Of a stretch of DNA of 64,000 bases, positions 56,865 through 64,000 are shown one piece after another (the stretch's first letter is position 1; every line of letters starts with the position of its first letter). The notes under the pieces were generated by a model. That model did no database searches. It saw only the letters and a list, made by a program, of their open reading frames with translations, and was not told the DNA's origin. Made by a program: the position numbers and the translations under genes. The stretch is from Microbacterium sp. LWH13-1.2 (GTDB taxonomy: Bacteria > Actinomycetota > Actinomycetes > Actinomycetales > Microbacteriaceae): the NCBI RefSeq assembly GCF_038397735.1, contig NZ_CP151635.1, positions 1,488,001 to 1,552,000 on the forward strand, read 5' to 3'.

Positions 56865-58202
56865 TCAGAGAAGCTCGAGGTTGTTCTTCAGCTCCAGCGG
56901 CGTGACCTGGCCACGGTAGGCCTCCCACTCCTTGCGCTTGTTGAGCAGCACGTAGTTGAAGACAGACTCCCCCAGCGTCTCGGCGACGAGTTCGGAGCTC
57001 TCCATGTACTCGAGCGCGTGGTCGAGGCTCGCCGGCAGCGCGGAGTAGCCCAGAGCGCGACGCTCAGCGTCGCTGAGCGACCACACGTTGTCCTCGGCCT
57101 CGGGAGGAAGTTCATACTCCTCCTCGATGCCCTTGAGGCCGGCCGCGAGCATGAGCGCGTAGGCGAGGTAGGGGTTGGCCGCGGAGTCGAGCGCGCGGTA
57201 CTCCACGCGAGACGAGCCACCCTTGTTCGGCTTGTACATCGGGACGCGTACGAGCGCCGAACGGTTGTTGTGGCCCCACGTGACGAAGCTCGGAGCCTCG
57301 TCGCCGCCCCAGAGACGTTTGTACGAGTTCACGAACTGGTTCGTCACCGCCGCCATCTCGTTGGCGTGCCGCAGGAGTCCTGCGATGAAGTGACGGCCGG
57401 TCTTCGAGAGCTGGTACTTGGCGCCCTCTTCGTAGAACGCGTTGCGCTCGCCCTCGAAGAGCGACATGTGCGTGTGCATGCCGCTTCCCGGGTGACCGCT
57501 CAGCGGCTTCGGCATGAAGGTGGCGTAGACGCCCTGCTCGATCGCGACCTCTTTGATCACGGTGCGGAACGTCATCACGTTGTCCGCCATCGTCAGCGCA
57601 TCCGCGTAGCGGAGGTCGATCTCGTTCTGACCGGGGCCGCCCTCGTGGTGGCTGAACTCCACGGAGATCCCGAGGTCCTCGAGCATCCGCACCGACCGGC
57701 GACGGAAGTCGTGCGCGGTTCCGCCCGGAACGTTGTCGAAGTAACCGGCCGAGTCCACGGGGACGGGGCCTTCGGGACCGAACGACGAGGACTTCAGCAG
57801 ATAGAACTCGATCTCGGGATGCGTGTAGAACGTGAACCCGGCGTCAGCCGCCTTGGCCAGCGTGCGCTTGAGGACGTGCCGGGGGTCGGAGACCGCGGGA
57901 CGACCGTCGGGCGTGGTGATGTCGCAGAACATGCGCGCGGTGGGGTCGATCTCGCCGCGCCACGGGAGTGTCTGGAAAGTGGTGGGGTCCGGCTGCGCGA
58001 GCAGGTCGGACTCGTAGCTGCGGGTGAGTCCCTCGATGGCAGAACCGTCGAAGCCGATTCCCTCGGCGAATGCCCCCTCGACCTCGGCCGGGGCGATAGC
58101 GACCGACTTGAGCGTGCCGATGACATCGGTGAACCACAGGCGCACGAACTTGACGCCGCGCTCTTCGATCGTCCGGAGGACGAAATCCCTCTGCTTGTCC
58201 AC
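56865..58202 (-). CDS. glnA2: Second glutamine synthetase (GlnA2-like)
   Basis: A 445-residue type I glutamine synthetase of the shorter alpha-like type. VKFVRLWFTDVIGTLKSVAI is the beta-grasp domain, EIEFYLLKSSS a metal strand, EFSHHEGGPGQNEIDLRYADA the active-site stretch, and GHPGSGMHTHMSLFEG the ammonia-binding region. RVPMYKPNKGGSSRVEYRALD is the ATP/phosphate strand. YELPPEAEDN occupies the adenylylation-loop position but without the [10 protein letters not shown] context, and GlnA2 proteins are generally not adenylylated. The GTG start lies 2 bp after the end of the small upstream gene. GlnE is immediately downstream, so the operon is small protein, glnA2, glnE. Confidence 0.93.
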   Translation of the reverse strand: MDKQRDFVLRTIEERGVKFVRLWFTDVIGTLKSVAIAPAEVEGAFAEGIGFDGSAIEGLTRSYESDLLAQPDPTTFQTLPWRGEIDPTARMFCDITTPDGRPAVSDPRHVLKRTLAKAADAGFTFYTHPEIEFYLLKSSSFGPEGPVPVDSAGYFDNVPGGTAHDFRRRSVRMLEDLGISVEFSHHEGGPGQNEIDLRYADALTMADNVMTFRTVIKEVAIEQGVYATFMPKPLSGHPGSGMHTHMSLFEGERNAFYEEGAKYQLSKTGRHFIAGLLRHANEMAAVTNQFVNSYKRLWGGDEAPSFVTWGHNNRSALVRVPMYKPNKGGSSRVEYRALDSAANPYLAYALMLAAGLKGIEEEYELPPEAEDNVWSLSDAERRALGYSALPASLDHALEYMESSELVAETLGESVFNYVLLNKRKEWEAYRGQVTPLELKNNLELL

Positions 58203-58204
58203 GG

Positions 58205-58420
58205 TTACTCTGCGCCCTTGCCGGTGCCGGAGTCCCAGCCGCTCTCGGCCGCTTCCTCGTCAGCCCAGGCGCGCGAGCGCTCCTGCATCTTCTCCGGGGC
58301 ATGGGCGGCCTCATGCTCGGTGTCGAAAGGACCGACCCGATCGGCGGACGGCGAGATCATGCCGAACTCCACCTGACCGGTCTCCAGGTTGTACCAGTAC
58401 TTCTCATCGCCGTTCGACAT
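58205..58420 (-). CDS. Small conserved protein ('SPOR domain-containing' annotation group)
   Basis: A 71-residue protein starting MSNGDEKYWYNLETGQVEFG. This N-terminal KYWYNLETGQVE segment is conserved across Actinobacteria in a small family often labelled SPOR-domain-containing; I cannot verify a SPOR fold at this length. The rest is acidic and likely helical (EKMQERSRAWADEEAAES). AAGGGG precedes the ATG. It heads the glnA2-glnE operon with a 2 bp gap, suggesting a role linked to glutamine metabolism, but none is known. Confidence 0.8.
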   Translation of the reverse strand: MSNGDEKYWYNLETGQVEFGMISPSADRVGPFDTEHEAAHAPEKMQERSRAWADEEAAESGWDSGTGKGAE

Positions 58421-58451
58421 GGCAGATCCCCTTCATCACGTGGTGTCATCG

Positions 58452-58457
58452 ATCCTA
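58452..58457 (-). promoter_or_regulatory. Candidate -10 (TAGGAT) of the small protein-glnA2-glnE operon
   Basis: TAGGAT on the minus strand lies 31 nt before the ATG at 58420. No convincing -35 and no GlnR-type repeat are visible. Confidence 0.35.
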
Positions 58458-58477
58458 TCTGCGCTGACGTCGGTCGC

Positions 58478-58483
58478 TAAGCT
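58478..58483 (+). promoter_or_regulatory. Candidate leaderless -10 (TAAGCT) of ppgK
   Basis: TAAGCT ends 7 nt before the ATG at 58491; no ribosome site is present. Confidence 0.5.
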
Positions 58484-58490
58484 ATCGAGC

Positions 58491-59237
58491 ATGGCAAAAG
58501 CGATCGGCGTCGACATCGGCGGCACGGGTATCAAGGCAGGCATCGTCGACCTCGAGCACGGCATCATGGCCTCTGACAGGGTGCGTGTCCCCACTCCTGA
58601 GGGCGCATCACCCCAGGACGTCCTGGAGGCCGTGAAGACGGTTCTGAAGACCCTCGATGTCCACGACTCGACTCTTCCCCTCGGCGTGGCGTTCCCCGCC
58701 ATCGTCAAGCGCGGCAAGACGCTCTCCGCCGCCAACGTCTCGAAGGAATGGATCGACTTCGACGCCGAGCGTTTCTTCCGCGACGGGCTCGGGCGCAACA
58801 TCGTCTTCGTGAACGACGCGGATGCGGCCGGCGTCGCCGAGGCTCGCCACGGCGCGGCACGCGACGTGCGGGGCTTCACCCTTCTCACCACCCTCGGCAC
58901 CGGCATCGGGTCGGCGTTCCTCTACGACGGGGTGCTGCTTCCGAACACCGAGCTCGGTCATCTGAACTTCGGCGAGTACGAGTCGGTCGAGACGTACGCC
59001 GCGACATCGGCGCGCGAGCGCGAGGGACTCAGCTGGGCGGAGTGGGCAGAGCGTCTGCAGAAGTTCTACTCGCACATCGAGTTCCTCTTCAGCCCCGACC
59101 TGTTCGTGGTCGGCGGCGGCGTGTCGAAGAACGCCGGAGACTTCCTGCCGCTGCTCGACCTCAAGACCCCGATCGTGCCGGCGATCCACCGCAACAACTC
59201 GGGCATCATCGGCGCTGCATCCCTCGCCGGCGACTGA
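58491..59237 (+). CDS. ppgK: Polyphosphate glucokinase
   Basis: A 248-residue ROK-family kinase. MAKAIGVDIGGTGIKAG holds the phosphate-binding DIGGTGIK loop, FVNDADAAGVAEA the catalytic Asp, LLTTLGTGIGSAF the second phosphate motif, and NTELGHLNFGEYE the polyphosphate/glucose-site segment typical of strictly polyphosphate-dependent enzymes. It phosphorylates glucose using polyphosphate and, in many Actinobacteria, ATP. The open frame extends 34 codons further upstream into the promoter of the divergent gene, but TAAGCT seven bases before this ATG and the MAKAIGVDIG start fit family alignments. A perfect terminator follows. Confidence 0.93.
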   Translation: MAKAIGVDIGGTGIKAGIVDLEHGIMASDRVRVPTPEGASPQDVLEAVKTVLKTLDVHDSTLPLGVAFPAIVKRGKTLSAANVSKEWIDFDAERFFRDGLGRNIVFVNDADAAGVAEARHGAARDVRGFTLLTTLGTGIGSAFLYDGVLLPNTELGHLNFGEYESVETYAATSAREREGLSWAEWAERLQKFYSHIEFLFSPDLFVVGGGVSKNAGDFLPLLDLKTPIVPAIHRNNSGIIGAASLAGD

Positions 59238-59251
59238 AAGCCCCCTGACCA

Positions 59252-59288
59252 CGACGAAGGCCCCGCTGGATCAGCGGGGCCTTCGTCG
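59252..59288. terminator. Perfect 17 bp bidirectional hairpin between ppgK and rnpB
   Basis: CGACGAAGGCCCCGCTG and its exact complement enclose a GAT loop. It terminates ppgK and, from the other side, the RNase P RNA. Confidence 0.85.
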
Positions 59289-59294
59289 ATGTCT

Positions 59295-59663
59295 GGGCGA
59301 ATGGGCCGACCTGTACGCCGGGTTCTGTTCCGGGGTTCTTCGCCCCTTCGACGGCCATCTCTCTCGGCGACACGTTGCCGTGGCACTCTAGCGGTCTACC
59401 CGAGGACTCGGCGAGCCGCGTCAACATCCTCTGTCTGACCTTGCTCCGGACGAGGTTTACCTGGCGGGCCATGTCACCATGGCCCCCGGTGGTCTCTTAC
59501 ACCACCCTTTCACCCTTACCCCTTGCGGGGCGGTCTGCTCTCTGTGGCACTTTCTCGCGGATTGCTCCGGGTGGGCGTTACCCACCGTCCTGCCCTGAGG
59601 AGCCCGGACGTTCCTCGGTGCGGTTGCCCGCCACGCGGCCGTCCAGCCGACCCATTCGCAGTC
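59295..59663 (-). ncRNA. rnpB: RNase P RNA (type A)
   Basis: Read on the minus strand, the ends are GCGAATGGG (59659-59651) and CCCATTCGC (59305-59297), forming the P1 helix. Near the 3' end GGTCGGCCCATTCGC follows the conserved GAACAGAACCCGGCGTACAG segment. The internal GGTAAGGGTGAAAGGGTGG stretch, GTAAGAGACCACCG and GAGGAAAGTCC-like region (CGAGGAACGTCCGGGC) are the conserved P4/J and specificity-domain hallmarks of bacterial RNase P. Length about 365 nt is normal. It removes 5' leaders of tRNA precursors. Exact ends are not certain to a few bases. Confidence 0.93.
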
Positions 59664-59684
59664 CCAGTCTACGTTGGCGCGAGA

Positions 59685-61379
59685 CTACTTCTCAGCCGAT
59701 TCCGCGATGCGGAGATCGAGCGGCACGTCGATCGGGAAACCGCCGAAGAGCCGCCGGGTGGCGACCGCTGCGGCCTCGCGCACAGCATCCGCCGCCGCGT
59801 CCGCCTGATCGGCAGGAACGTGCAGGATCACCTCGTCGTGCAGGAAGAAGGCGAGGTGCGCGCGGGAACGGAAGACTCCGGATGCCGTCGCCGGCCGTTC
59901 CGCATCGGGCAGCGCCTGCAGGCGGTGTCTGATCTCGGCCAGCCAGATCAGCGACCACTCGGCAGCCGTCCCCTGCACCACGAAGTTGCGGGTGAACCGG
60001 CCCCAGTCCCTCGCTCGTCGTCGCGCGATAGCGACGTCCGCGGGATCGGCGTCGGCATCGGTCGCCCGCGCCTGCATCGCCTCCCACTCGCTGGAGGGAC
60101 GAGGCGAGGAGCGTCCGAGCCAGGTCGAGACGACTCCTCCGTCCTCTCCGAAACGTGCGGCCTTGTCGACGAGGGCCATGGCCCGCGGATACACCTTGCG
60201 CAACCGAGGAACGAGGCGGCCGCTGTCGCCGGTGGTCGCTCCGTACATCGCGCCGAGCACGGCGTACTTCGCCTCTTCACGGGTGGCGACAGCCCCGGAC
60301 TCCACGACGCCGGCATACAGATCCCTGCCCTGCGCGGCCTTCGCCATAGCCCGGTCACCCGCCATGCCCGCCAGCATCCGCGGCTCCAGCTGCGCGACGT
60401 CGGCGACGACGAGCGTCCAGCCCTCGTCTGCCCGCACAGCCGCGCGGAGGTTGCGCGGCAGCTGAAGCGCACCGCCGCCGGCGGACGCCCAGCGCCCGGT
60501 CACGACGCCGCCGGTGATGTAGATCGGCCGGAAGCGACCCTCGTGCACCCACTCCGCGAGCCACGCCCACCCGTTGGCGCTGAGGAGGCGTGAGAGCTTC
60601 TTGTACGCCAGCAGCGGCTCGACGACCGCGTGGCTGTGCTGAGCGAGCTCCCATCGGCCCGTGGACTCGACCTGCACGCCCACCCTGTGCAGTGCACGGA
60701 GGAGCTTCGGCTGACTCTCGAGATTCAACGTCGGGTCGCTGAGGATCGCACGCACTCGCTCGCCCTGCGCCACCATGCGGCTGGGGAGGCCTCCTGCGGC
60801 AGGGCGCGTGCCGAGGATCTCGGTGAGGATCTCGTCGTGCACCGCCTCGTTCCACGGCAGACCAGCGGCGCGCATCTCCTCGGCGATCAGCCCACCTGCG
60901 GACTCTGCCGAGGCGAGCAACGTCAGACGCCCGTCCTTGCCGTCACGGAGCACCCGGCGCTGCTCTCGATACTGCTCGAGCGCGTCGCCCACGGGGTCGC
61001 CGGACCCGCTCTCCTCGGCGACGTCGAAAAGAGCCGGCGCTTCATCGACGGGCTCACGTCGGACCCATGATGAGGAGGGCGCGAGCGGCCTCGCCACCTT
61101 GTCGGTGTCGCGGAGGATGGCATGGCAGAGCAGCAGGTCATGCGAGCGGCCGAGGATCACACCCGCGTCGAGCAGCCCGGGATAGATGTCTCTCGCGCTG
61201 CGGATGACCCAGCGTGGCGCGCTGGTCGCCTCCTGCTCGGACACCCACGCCGGCATATCTGCCGCCGCGAGCTCGACGCGTCCGACTTCCGAGTCGTCTG
61301 CGGCGAGTTCCACCGCTGTGTAGCCACCGGCTCGCGCGAGCAACGCCACACGCCGTTCGGTGCTCTGTGGCGAGCTCAC
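59685..61379 (-). CDS. Family A DNA polymerase-like protein (bifunctional 3'-5' exonuclease/polymerase group)
   Basis: A 564-residue PolA-like protein. The polymerase domain (about 190-564) has motif A VVADVAQLEPRML near 320 (usual DYSQIELR: Asp and Glu kept), motif B REEAKYAVLGAMYG near 365 (Arg and Lys kept, the Phe is Leu), and motif C FLHDEVILHV near 520 (Asp-Glu kept). The N-terminal 150 residues are exonuclease-sized, but I see no DEDD residues, so proofreading is doubtful despite the family name. No 5' nuclease domain. It starts on GTG 25 bp after the zinc-ribbon gene. It is a second, non-replicative polymerase, perhaps for repair. Confidence 0.85.
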   Translation of the reverse strand: MSSPQSTERRVALLARAGGYTAVELAADDSEVGRVELAAADMPAWVSEQEATSAPRWVIRSARDIYPGLLDAGVILGRSHDLLLCHAILRDTDKVARPLAPSSSWVRREPVDEAPALFDVAEESGSGDPVGDALEQYREQRRVLRDGKDGRLTLLASAESAGGLIAEEMRAAGLPWNEAVHDEILTEILGTRPAAGGLPSRMVAQGERVRAILSDPTLNLESQPKLLRALHRVGVQVESTGRWELAQHSHAVVEPLLAYKKLSRLLSANGWAWLAEWVHEGRFRPIYITGGVVTGRWASAGGGALQLPRNLRAAVRADEGWTLVVADVAQLEPRMLAGMAGDRAMAKAAQGRDLYAGVVESGAVATREEAKYAVLGAMYGATTGDSGRLVPRLRKVYPRAMALVDKAARFGEDGGVVSTWLGRSSPRPSSEWEAMQARATDADADPADVAIARRRARDWGRFTRNFVVQGTAAEWSLIWLAEIRHRLQALPDAERPATASGVFRSRAHLAFFLHDEVILHVPADQADAAADAVREAAAVATRRLFGGFPIDVPLDLRIAESAEK

Positions 61380-61404
61380 CGCCGTCGCGCGCGCGGCGCG
61401 GAGA

Positions 61405-62136
61405 TCACAGCCCGGATTCCTCGGTGCGGACGAGGATGCAGCCGCACTCGGGGCACGAGACCACGAGGTCGTCCGCCGCGTTTCGGATGTCGTTCAGGTC
61501 GGTGCCGGGAAGAAGCATGCGGCAGCCCTCGCAGGTGCCGCGCGCGAGACGAGCGGCGCCGGCGCTGTTGGCGGCACGACGCGTGTACTCGGCGAGCAAC
61601 GGTGCGGGGATCACCGCGGTCACGGCCTCACGGTCACGCGTCAGCTGCGCGCCGAGCTCGGTCGCCGACGCGACGTCGGCCTTGGCCTGCGCGGTGAGCG
61701 CCGAGCCCTCGGCAGTGGTCGTCGCGAGAAGCGCCTGCTGGGCGGCGACCGCCGCATCGGCATCCTCGACGCGCCCCATCACATCGAGCTCGATGTCCTC
61801 GAGGTCGCTCTGGCGTTTCGTGAGGCTGGCGATCTCGTGCTCGAGCGCCTGCGCGTCCTTGGGGTTCGTCGCGACGGCGAGACGGTCCGCGTCGCGCGCC
61901 CGACGCTGCTCGACGAGCTTCACGTCGGACTCGAGCCGGGTGAGTTCCGTGCGGACGTCGTCACGCGTGCCGGTGAGCGCGGTCAGCTCGCGGAGCTGCT
62001 CCTGGCGGATCGCGACGAGCTCGGCGATCCGAGCCGCCTGCGTGGGCTTGGTGCGTGCGCGCTCCGCCTGCGCGATGCGCCGGTCCAGGTCGGCGACGTC
62101 GAGCAGGATGCGCTGGTGTTCTGGGCTGGCGTTCAC
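61405..62136 (-). CDS. Coiled-coil C4-type zinc-ribbon protein
   Basis: A 243-residue protein from the GTG of VNASPEHQRILLDV. Residues about 8-165 form a long coiled coil (Asp/Leu/Arg heptads from LLDVADLDRRIAQAERART on). The C terminus carries GTCEGCRMLLPG and VVSCPECGCILV, two CxxC knuckles of a zinc ribbon. This is the CT398/FlgN-like family found near RNase HI or bifunctional polymerase genes in Actinobacteria; a role in nucleic acid handling is presumed. TAGATT seven bases before GTG suggests a leaderless transcript, cotranscribed with the polymerase gene. Confidence 0.87.
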   Translation of the reverse strand: MNASPEHQRILLDVADLDRRIAQAERARTKPTQAARIAELVAIRQEQLRELTALTGTRDDVRTELTRLESDVKLVEQRRARDADRLAVATNPKDAQALEHEIASLTKRQSDLEDIELDVMGRVEDADAAVAAQQALLATTTAEGSALTAQAKADVASATELGAQLTRDREAVTAVIPAPLLAEYTRRAANSAGAARLARGTCEGCRMLLPGTDLNDIRNAADDLVVSCPECGCILVRTEESGL

Positions 62137-62143
62137 GCTCTCA

Positions 62144-62149
62144 AATCTA
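62144..62149 (-). promoter_or_regulatory. Candidate leaderless -10 (TAGATT) of the zinc-ribbon gene
   Basis: TAGATT on the minus strand ends 7 nt before the GTG at 62136. Confidence 0.45.
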
Positions 62150-62170
62150 GTCGCTGCACGGTCGCGTGCA

Positions 62171-62596
62171 TCACCCGACCTGCCCGTCCAGGTACAGCCA
62201 CGATCGCCCCTCCCGCACGAATCGGCTGCGCTCGCGCAGCGAACCGCGCTCGGCGCCCTCTCGGAAGAACGCCTCGAACTCGACGACGCCCTCACGATCG
62301 AACGGACCGCCCGCGACGCGATCGACGATCACGAGCCGCTTCCAGACCAGGTCGTCGTCGAAGTCGATCGTCATCGGGCGTGTCGACTCATGCCAACTGG
62401 CGCGGAGATACGACGCATCGTGCAGTGCGAAGGCCGTGAATCGCGACCGCATCAGACGCTCGGCCGTCGGGGCGGGAGACCCGGCGAGCAGCGGGCCGCA
62501 GCATCCGCCGAAGACGTCACCCGAACCGCACGGACACCGACTCGCGTCGCCGGGGACATCACCGTCATCGACCGCCGTACTTCGCGCTCCCGTCAT
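62171..62596 (-). CDS. YchJ family protein (SEC-C motif)
   Basis: A 141-residue protein. The N-terminal SRCPCGSGDVFGGCCGPLLAG (about 20-40) is the SEC-C zinc motif (CPCGSG...CC). The remaining NTF2-like YchJ/DUF7660 domain has TAERLMRSRFTAFALHDASYL and FDREGVVEFEAFFREG. Function unknown; SEC-C motifs bind zinc and often protein partners. It starts at an ATG with TACGCT six bases upstream on the minus strand, directly back to back with the aldo/keto reductase promoter. Confidence 0.88.
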   Translation of the reverse strand: MTGARSTAVDDGDVPGDASRCPCGSGDVFGGCCGPLLAGSPAPTAERLMRSRFTAFALHDASYLRASWHESTRPMTIDFDDDLVWKRLVIVDRVAGGPFDREGVVEFEAFFREGAERGSLRERSRFVREGRSWLYLDGQVG

Positions 62597-62602
62597 GCCA
62601 CA

Positions 62603-62608
62603 AGCGTA
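62603..62608 (-). promoter_or_regulatory. Candidate leaderless -10 (TACGCT) of the YchJ gene
   Basis: TACGCT on the minus strand ends 6 nt before the ATG at 62596 and is part of the palindrome AGCGTACGCT (62603-62612). Confidence 0.5.
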
Positions 62609-62612
62609 CGCT
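62607..62612 (+). promoter_or_regulatory. Candidate leaderless -10 (TACGCT) of the aldo/keto reductase gene
   Basis: TACGCT ends 6 nt before the ATG at 62619 and overlaps its mirror copy for the divergent gene by 2 bp. Confidence 0.5.
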
Positions 62613-62618
62613 GGCGGT

Positions 62619-63458
62619 ATGACGGCTCTTCCTCGCTTCACCGCACACAACGGCTTCACGCTTCCCGCCCTCGGTTTCGGCACGTATGCCCTCGACGGCG
62701 ATGCGGGAGCGGGCTCTGTGACCTCGGCTATCGGTGCGGGATACCGTCTTCTCGACTCGGCCTTCAACTACGAGAACGAGGGATCCGTCGGCCGTGGAGT
62801 GCGCGCCGCCGAGGTCGACCGTGCCGAGATCATCATCACGACGAAGCTTCCCGGTCGTCATCACCCGCGCGAGAAGGCGCGCGCCAGCATCGAGGAGAGC
62901 CGTTCGCGTCTCGGCGTCGATGCGATCGACCTGCACCTGATCCACTGGCCGAACCCGCACCAGGACGAGTACGTGCAGGCCTGGGAGGCACTGGTCGAGG
63001 CACAGCAGCGCGGCACGGTCAGGCAGATCGGCGTCTCGAACTTCCTCCCCGAGCACCTCGAGCGCATCGAGCGCGAGACCGGCGTGCGCCCGGTCGTGAA
63101 TCAGATCGAGGTCCACCCGTACTTCCCGCAGGACGAGCAGCTGGCGTATCACCGTGAGCACGGGATCATCACCGAGGCGTGGAGCCCGCTGGGACGAGCC
63201 AAGGAGCTGATCCAGGAGCGGGTGATCGGCGAGGTCGCCGCCGCGCACGGCATCTCCCCTGCACAGACCGTTCTGGCCTGGCACGTCGCCCGCGAGACGG
63301 TCGCGATCCCGAAGGCGTCGTCGCTCGAGCATCAGGCATCGAACCTCGCGGCCGGCGAGATCGTGCTCTCCGCCGCCGAGGTCGAGGCGATCACCGCGCT
63401 CGGACGCTCCGACGGGCGCCTCTTCGACGCCGACCCGGCCACGCACGAGGAGTCGTGA
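62619..63458 (+). CDS. Aldo/keto reductase
   Basis: A 279-residue NADPH-dependent AKR of the 2,5-diketo-gluconate reductase-like branch. GFGTYALDG and the catalytic Asp-Tyr (LDSAFNYENEGSVG, Asp and Tyr), Lys (IITTKLPG) and His (LHLIHWPNP) tetrad are complete. IGVSNFLPEHLERI and the C-terminal cofactor strand VAIPKASSLEHQASN (K-x-S) follow. It reduces aldehydes or ketones; the substrate is not determinable. It is probably leaderless and divergent from the YchJ gene over 22 bp. Confidence 0.93.
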   Translation: MTALPRFTAHNGFTLPALGFGTYALDGDAGAGSVTSAIGAGYRLLDSAFNYENEGSVGRGVRAAEVDRAEIIITTKLPGRHHPREKARASIEESRSRLGVDAIDLHLIHWPNPHQDEYVQAWEALVEAQQRGTVRQIGVSNFLPEHLERIERETGVRPVVNQIEVHPYFPQDEQLAYHREHGIITEAWSPLGRAKELIQERVIGEVAAAHGISPAQTVLAWHVARETVAIPKASSLEHQASNLAAGEIVLSAAEVEAITALGRSDGRLFDADPATHEES

Positions 63459-63472
63459 TCGGGCCTCGCTCG

Positions 63473-63478
63473 TAGACT
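63473..63478 (+). promoter_or_regulatory. Candidate leaderless -10 (TAGACT) of the terminal membrane protein gene
   Basis: TAGACT ends 7 nt before the ATG at 63486. Confidence 0.45.
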
Positions 63479-63485
63479 GGCGGCC

Positions 63486-64000
63486 ATGCCCGTCATCGCA
63501 GGTATCCGCATCACTCCGGTGACGGCACGGGTGTATTTCGCCCTCCAGGCCCTCGCCGGCGGATTCTGGTGGATCGCGGTCCCGTTGTCGGAGGTGGTCC
63601 GTCATGCCACGCTCGGAGACCTTCCGGTCGCACCCGTGGCGATGCTCGACATCCCGCTCTTCGTCGTCGCGTCTGCGCTGGTCGCCGCCGGGGTCCGCTG
63701 GGCGCTCTGGGTGGTCGCGCCCTGGACGGCCCTGGTGGCGGCGGCGATGTGCGTCTATGCCACGGTCACCTCGCTCGCCGGATGGGGCGCCCTGCTGATG
63801 GTCGTCGCCGCCGGAGCGAGCATCGTGTCGGCGATCATCCTGCTCCTCGGCAGGGCTCCGGTGGAATGGATGGTCATCGGCCCGCTCGCGTTCCGGTCCG
63901 CCGATCGGGTCGGCACCGGGCGGCTGCTCGCCCGCACCGGTCTGCAGACGCTCTTCTTCTGGGGGACCTTCCTCCTGGCGATCCCCGTCGTCGTGTCGCT
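63486..64000 (+). CDS. Polytopic membrane protein, 5' part (runs off right edge)
   Basis: The first 171 codons. At least four hydrophobic segments: about 12-32, 52-75, 77-97, 99-116, with a fifth beginning near 153. There is no signal peptide before the first. The sequence MPVIAGIRITPVTARVYFALQALAGGFWW is not one I can assign. Multi-helix membrane methyltransferases or DUF-family transporters are possibilities, but the missing C-terminal half would be needed. TAGACT seven bases upstream supports the ATG. Confidence 0.7.
   Translation, partial: MPVIAGIRITPVTARVYFALQALAGGFWWIAVPLSEVVRHATLGDLPVAPVAMLDIPLFVVASALVAAGVRWALWVVAPWTALVAAAMCVYATVTSLAGWGALLMVVAAGASIVSAIILLLGRAPVEWMVIGPLAFRSADRVGTGRLLARTGLQTLFFWGTFLLAIPVVVS

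Noticed and set aside
55401..58376. Open frame of 991 codons on the plus strand across glnE and glnA2
   Set aside because: Same antisense shadow pattern; both minus-strand genes are unambiguous.

Overview
The window is chromosomal core DNA of a high-GC Gram-positive actinobacterium. The closest fit is Microbacteriaceae, most likely Microbacterium. The evidence is a set of small actinobacterial families (DUF3000, DUF3159, DUF3710, DUF3093, DUF4193, DUF4191, the DUF7455-like zinc protein, SepH), a SigA-type sigma factor, GlnE between two glutamine synthetases, a polyphosphate glucokinase and a type A RNase P RNA. Many GTG starts, 1-22 nt gene overlaps and a large set of probable leaderless promoters (a TANNNT -10 ending 6-7 nt before the start codon) fit the same group. 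I see no prophage, insertion sequence, tRNA, rRNA operon or CRISPR array. Coding density is very high, and the only stretch over 300 nt without a protein gene is filled by rnpB. Species assignment is an inference.

Layout. 1-6 kb: a truncated alpha/beta hydrolase, DUF3000, an RNase D-like exonuclease, and a thiolase/multifunctional beta-oxidation pair. 6-13 kb: a lipid module made of a GMC oxidoreductase, a lipid kinase and an alkyl-DHAP-synthase-like flavoenzyme on the minus strand, divergent from a TetR regulator and glycerol-3-phosphate dehydrogenase, then an SPFH-like membrane protein. 13-23 kb: dxs, acnA, DUF3159, DUF3710, dut, DUF3093, DUF4193, sepH and a phosphodiesterase-like enzyme. 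23-33 kb: the topoisomerase IV genes parC and parE, separated by a four-gene operon (KASIII-like synthase, F390-synthetase-like adenylating enzyme, MBL-fold hydrolase, OleD-like reductase) and a divergent GT4 glycosyltransferase.

33-39 kb: a small zinc protein, two overlapping alanine-racemase-family genes that look individually defective but complementary, an ATP-grasp protein, a CofE-like protein coupled to sigA, and a PAC2 protein. 39-46 kb: pepA, lpd and sucB (2-oxo acid dehydrogenase components) and a membrane-anchored protein of unknown function. 46-59 kb: DUF4191, RimK with a C-terminal RCK_C-like domain divergent from a RimB-like protease, RDD protein, glnA behind a GlnR-type operator, a lipoprotein, GNAT, an AI-2E family transporter, a second lipid kinase, glnE, a second glutamine synthetase, a small protein, ppgK. 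59-64 kb: rnpB, a PolA-like polymerase, a zinc-ribbon coiled-coil protein, YchJ, an aldo/keto reductase and a truncated membrane protein.

The most interesting parts are the tandem racemase pair (33.6-35.4 kb), which may form an obligate heterodimer with one composite active site, and the Ole-like condensation operon (25.8-29.8 kb), which appears to run an OleA/OleD-type chemistry with unrelated partner enzymes. At the regulatory level, the repeated leaderless -10 arrangement, including back-to-back symmetric promoters, and the four-half-site GlnR box upstream of glnA stand out.
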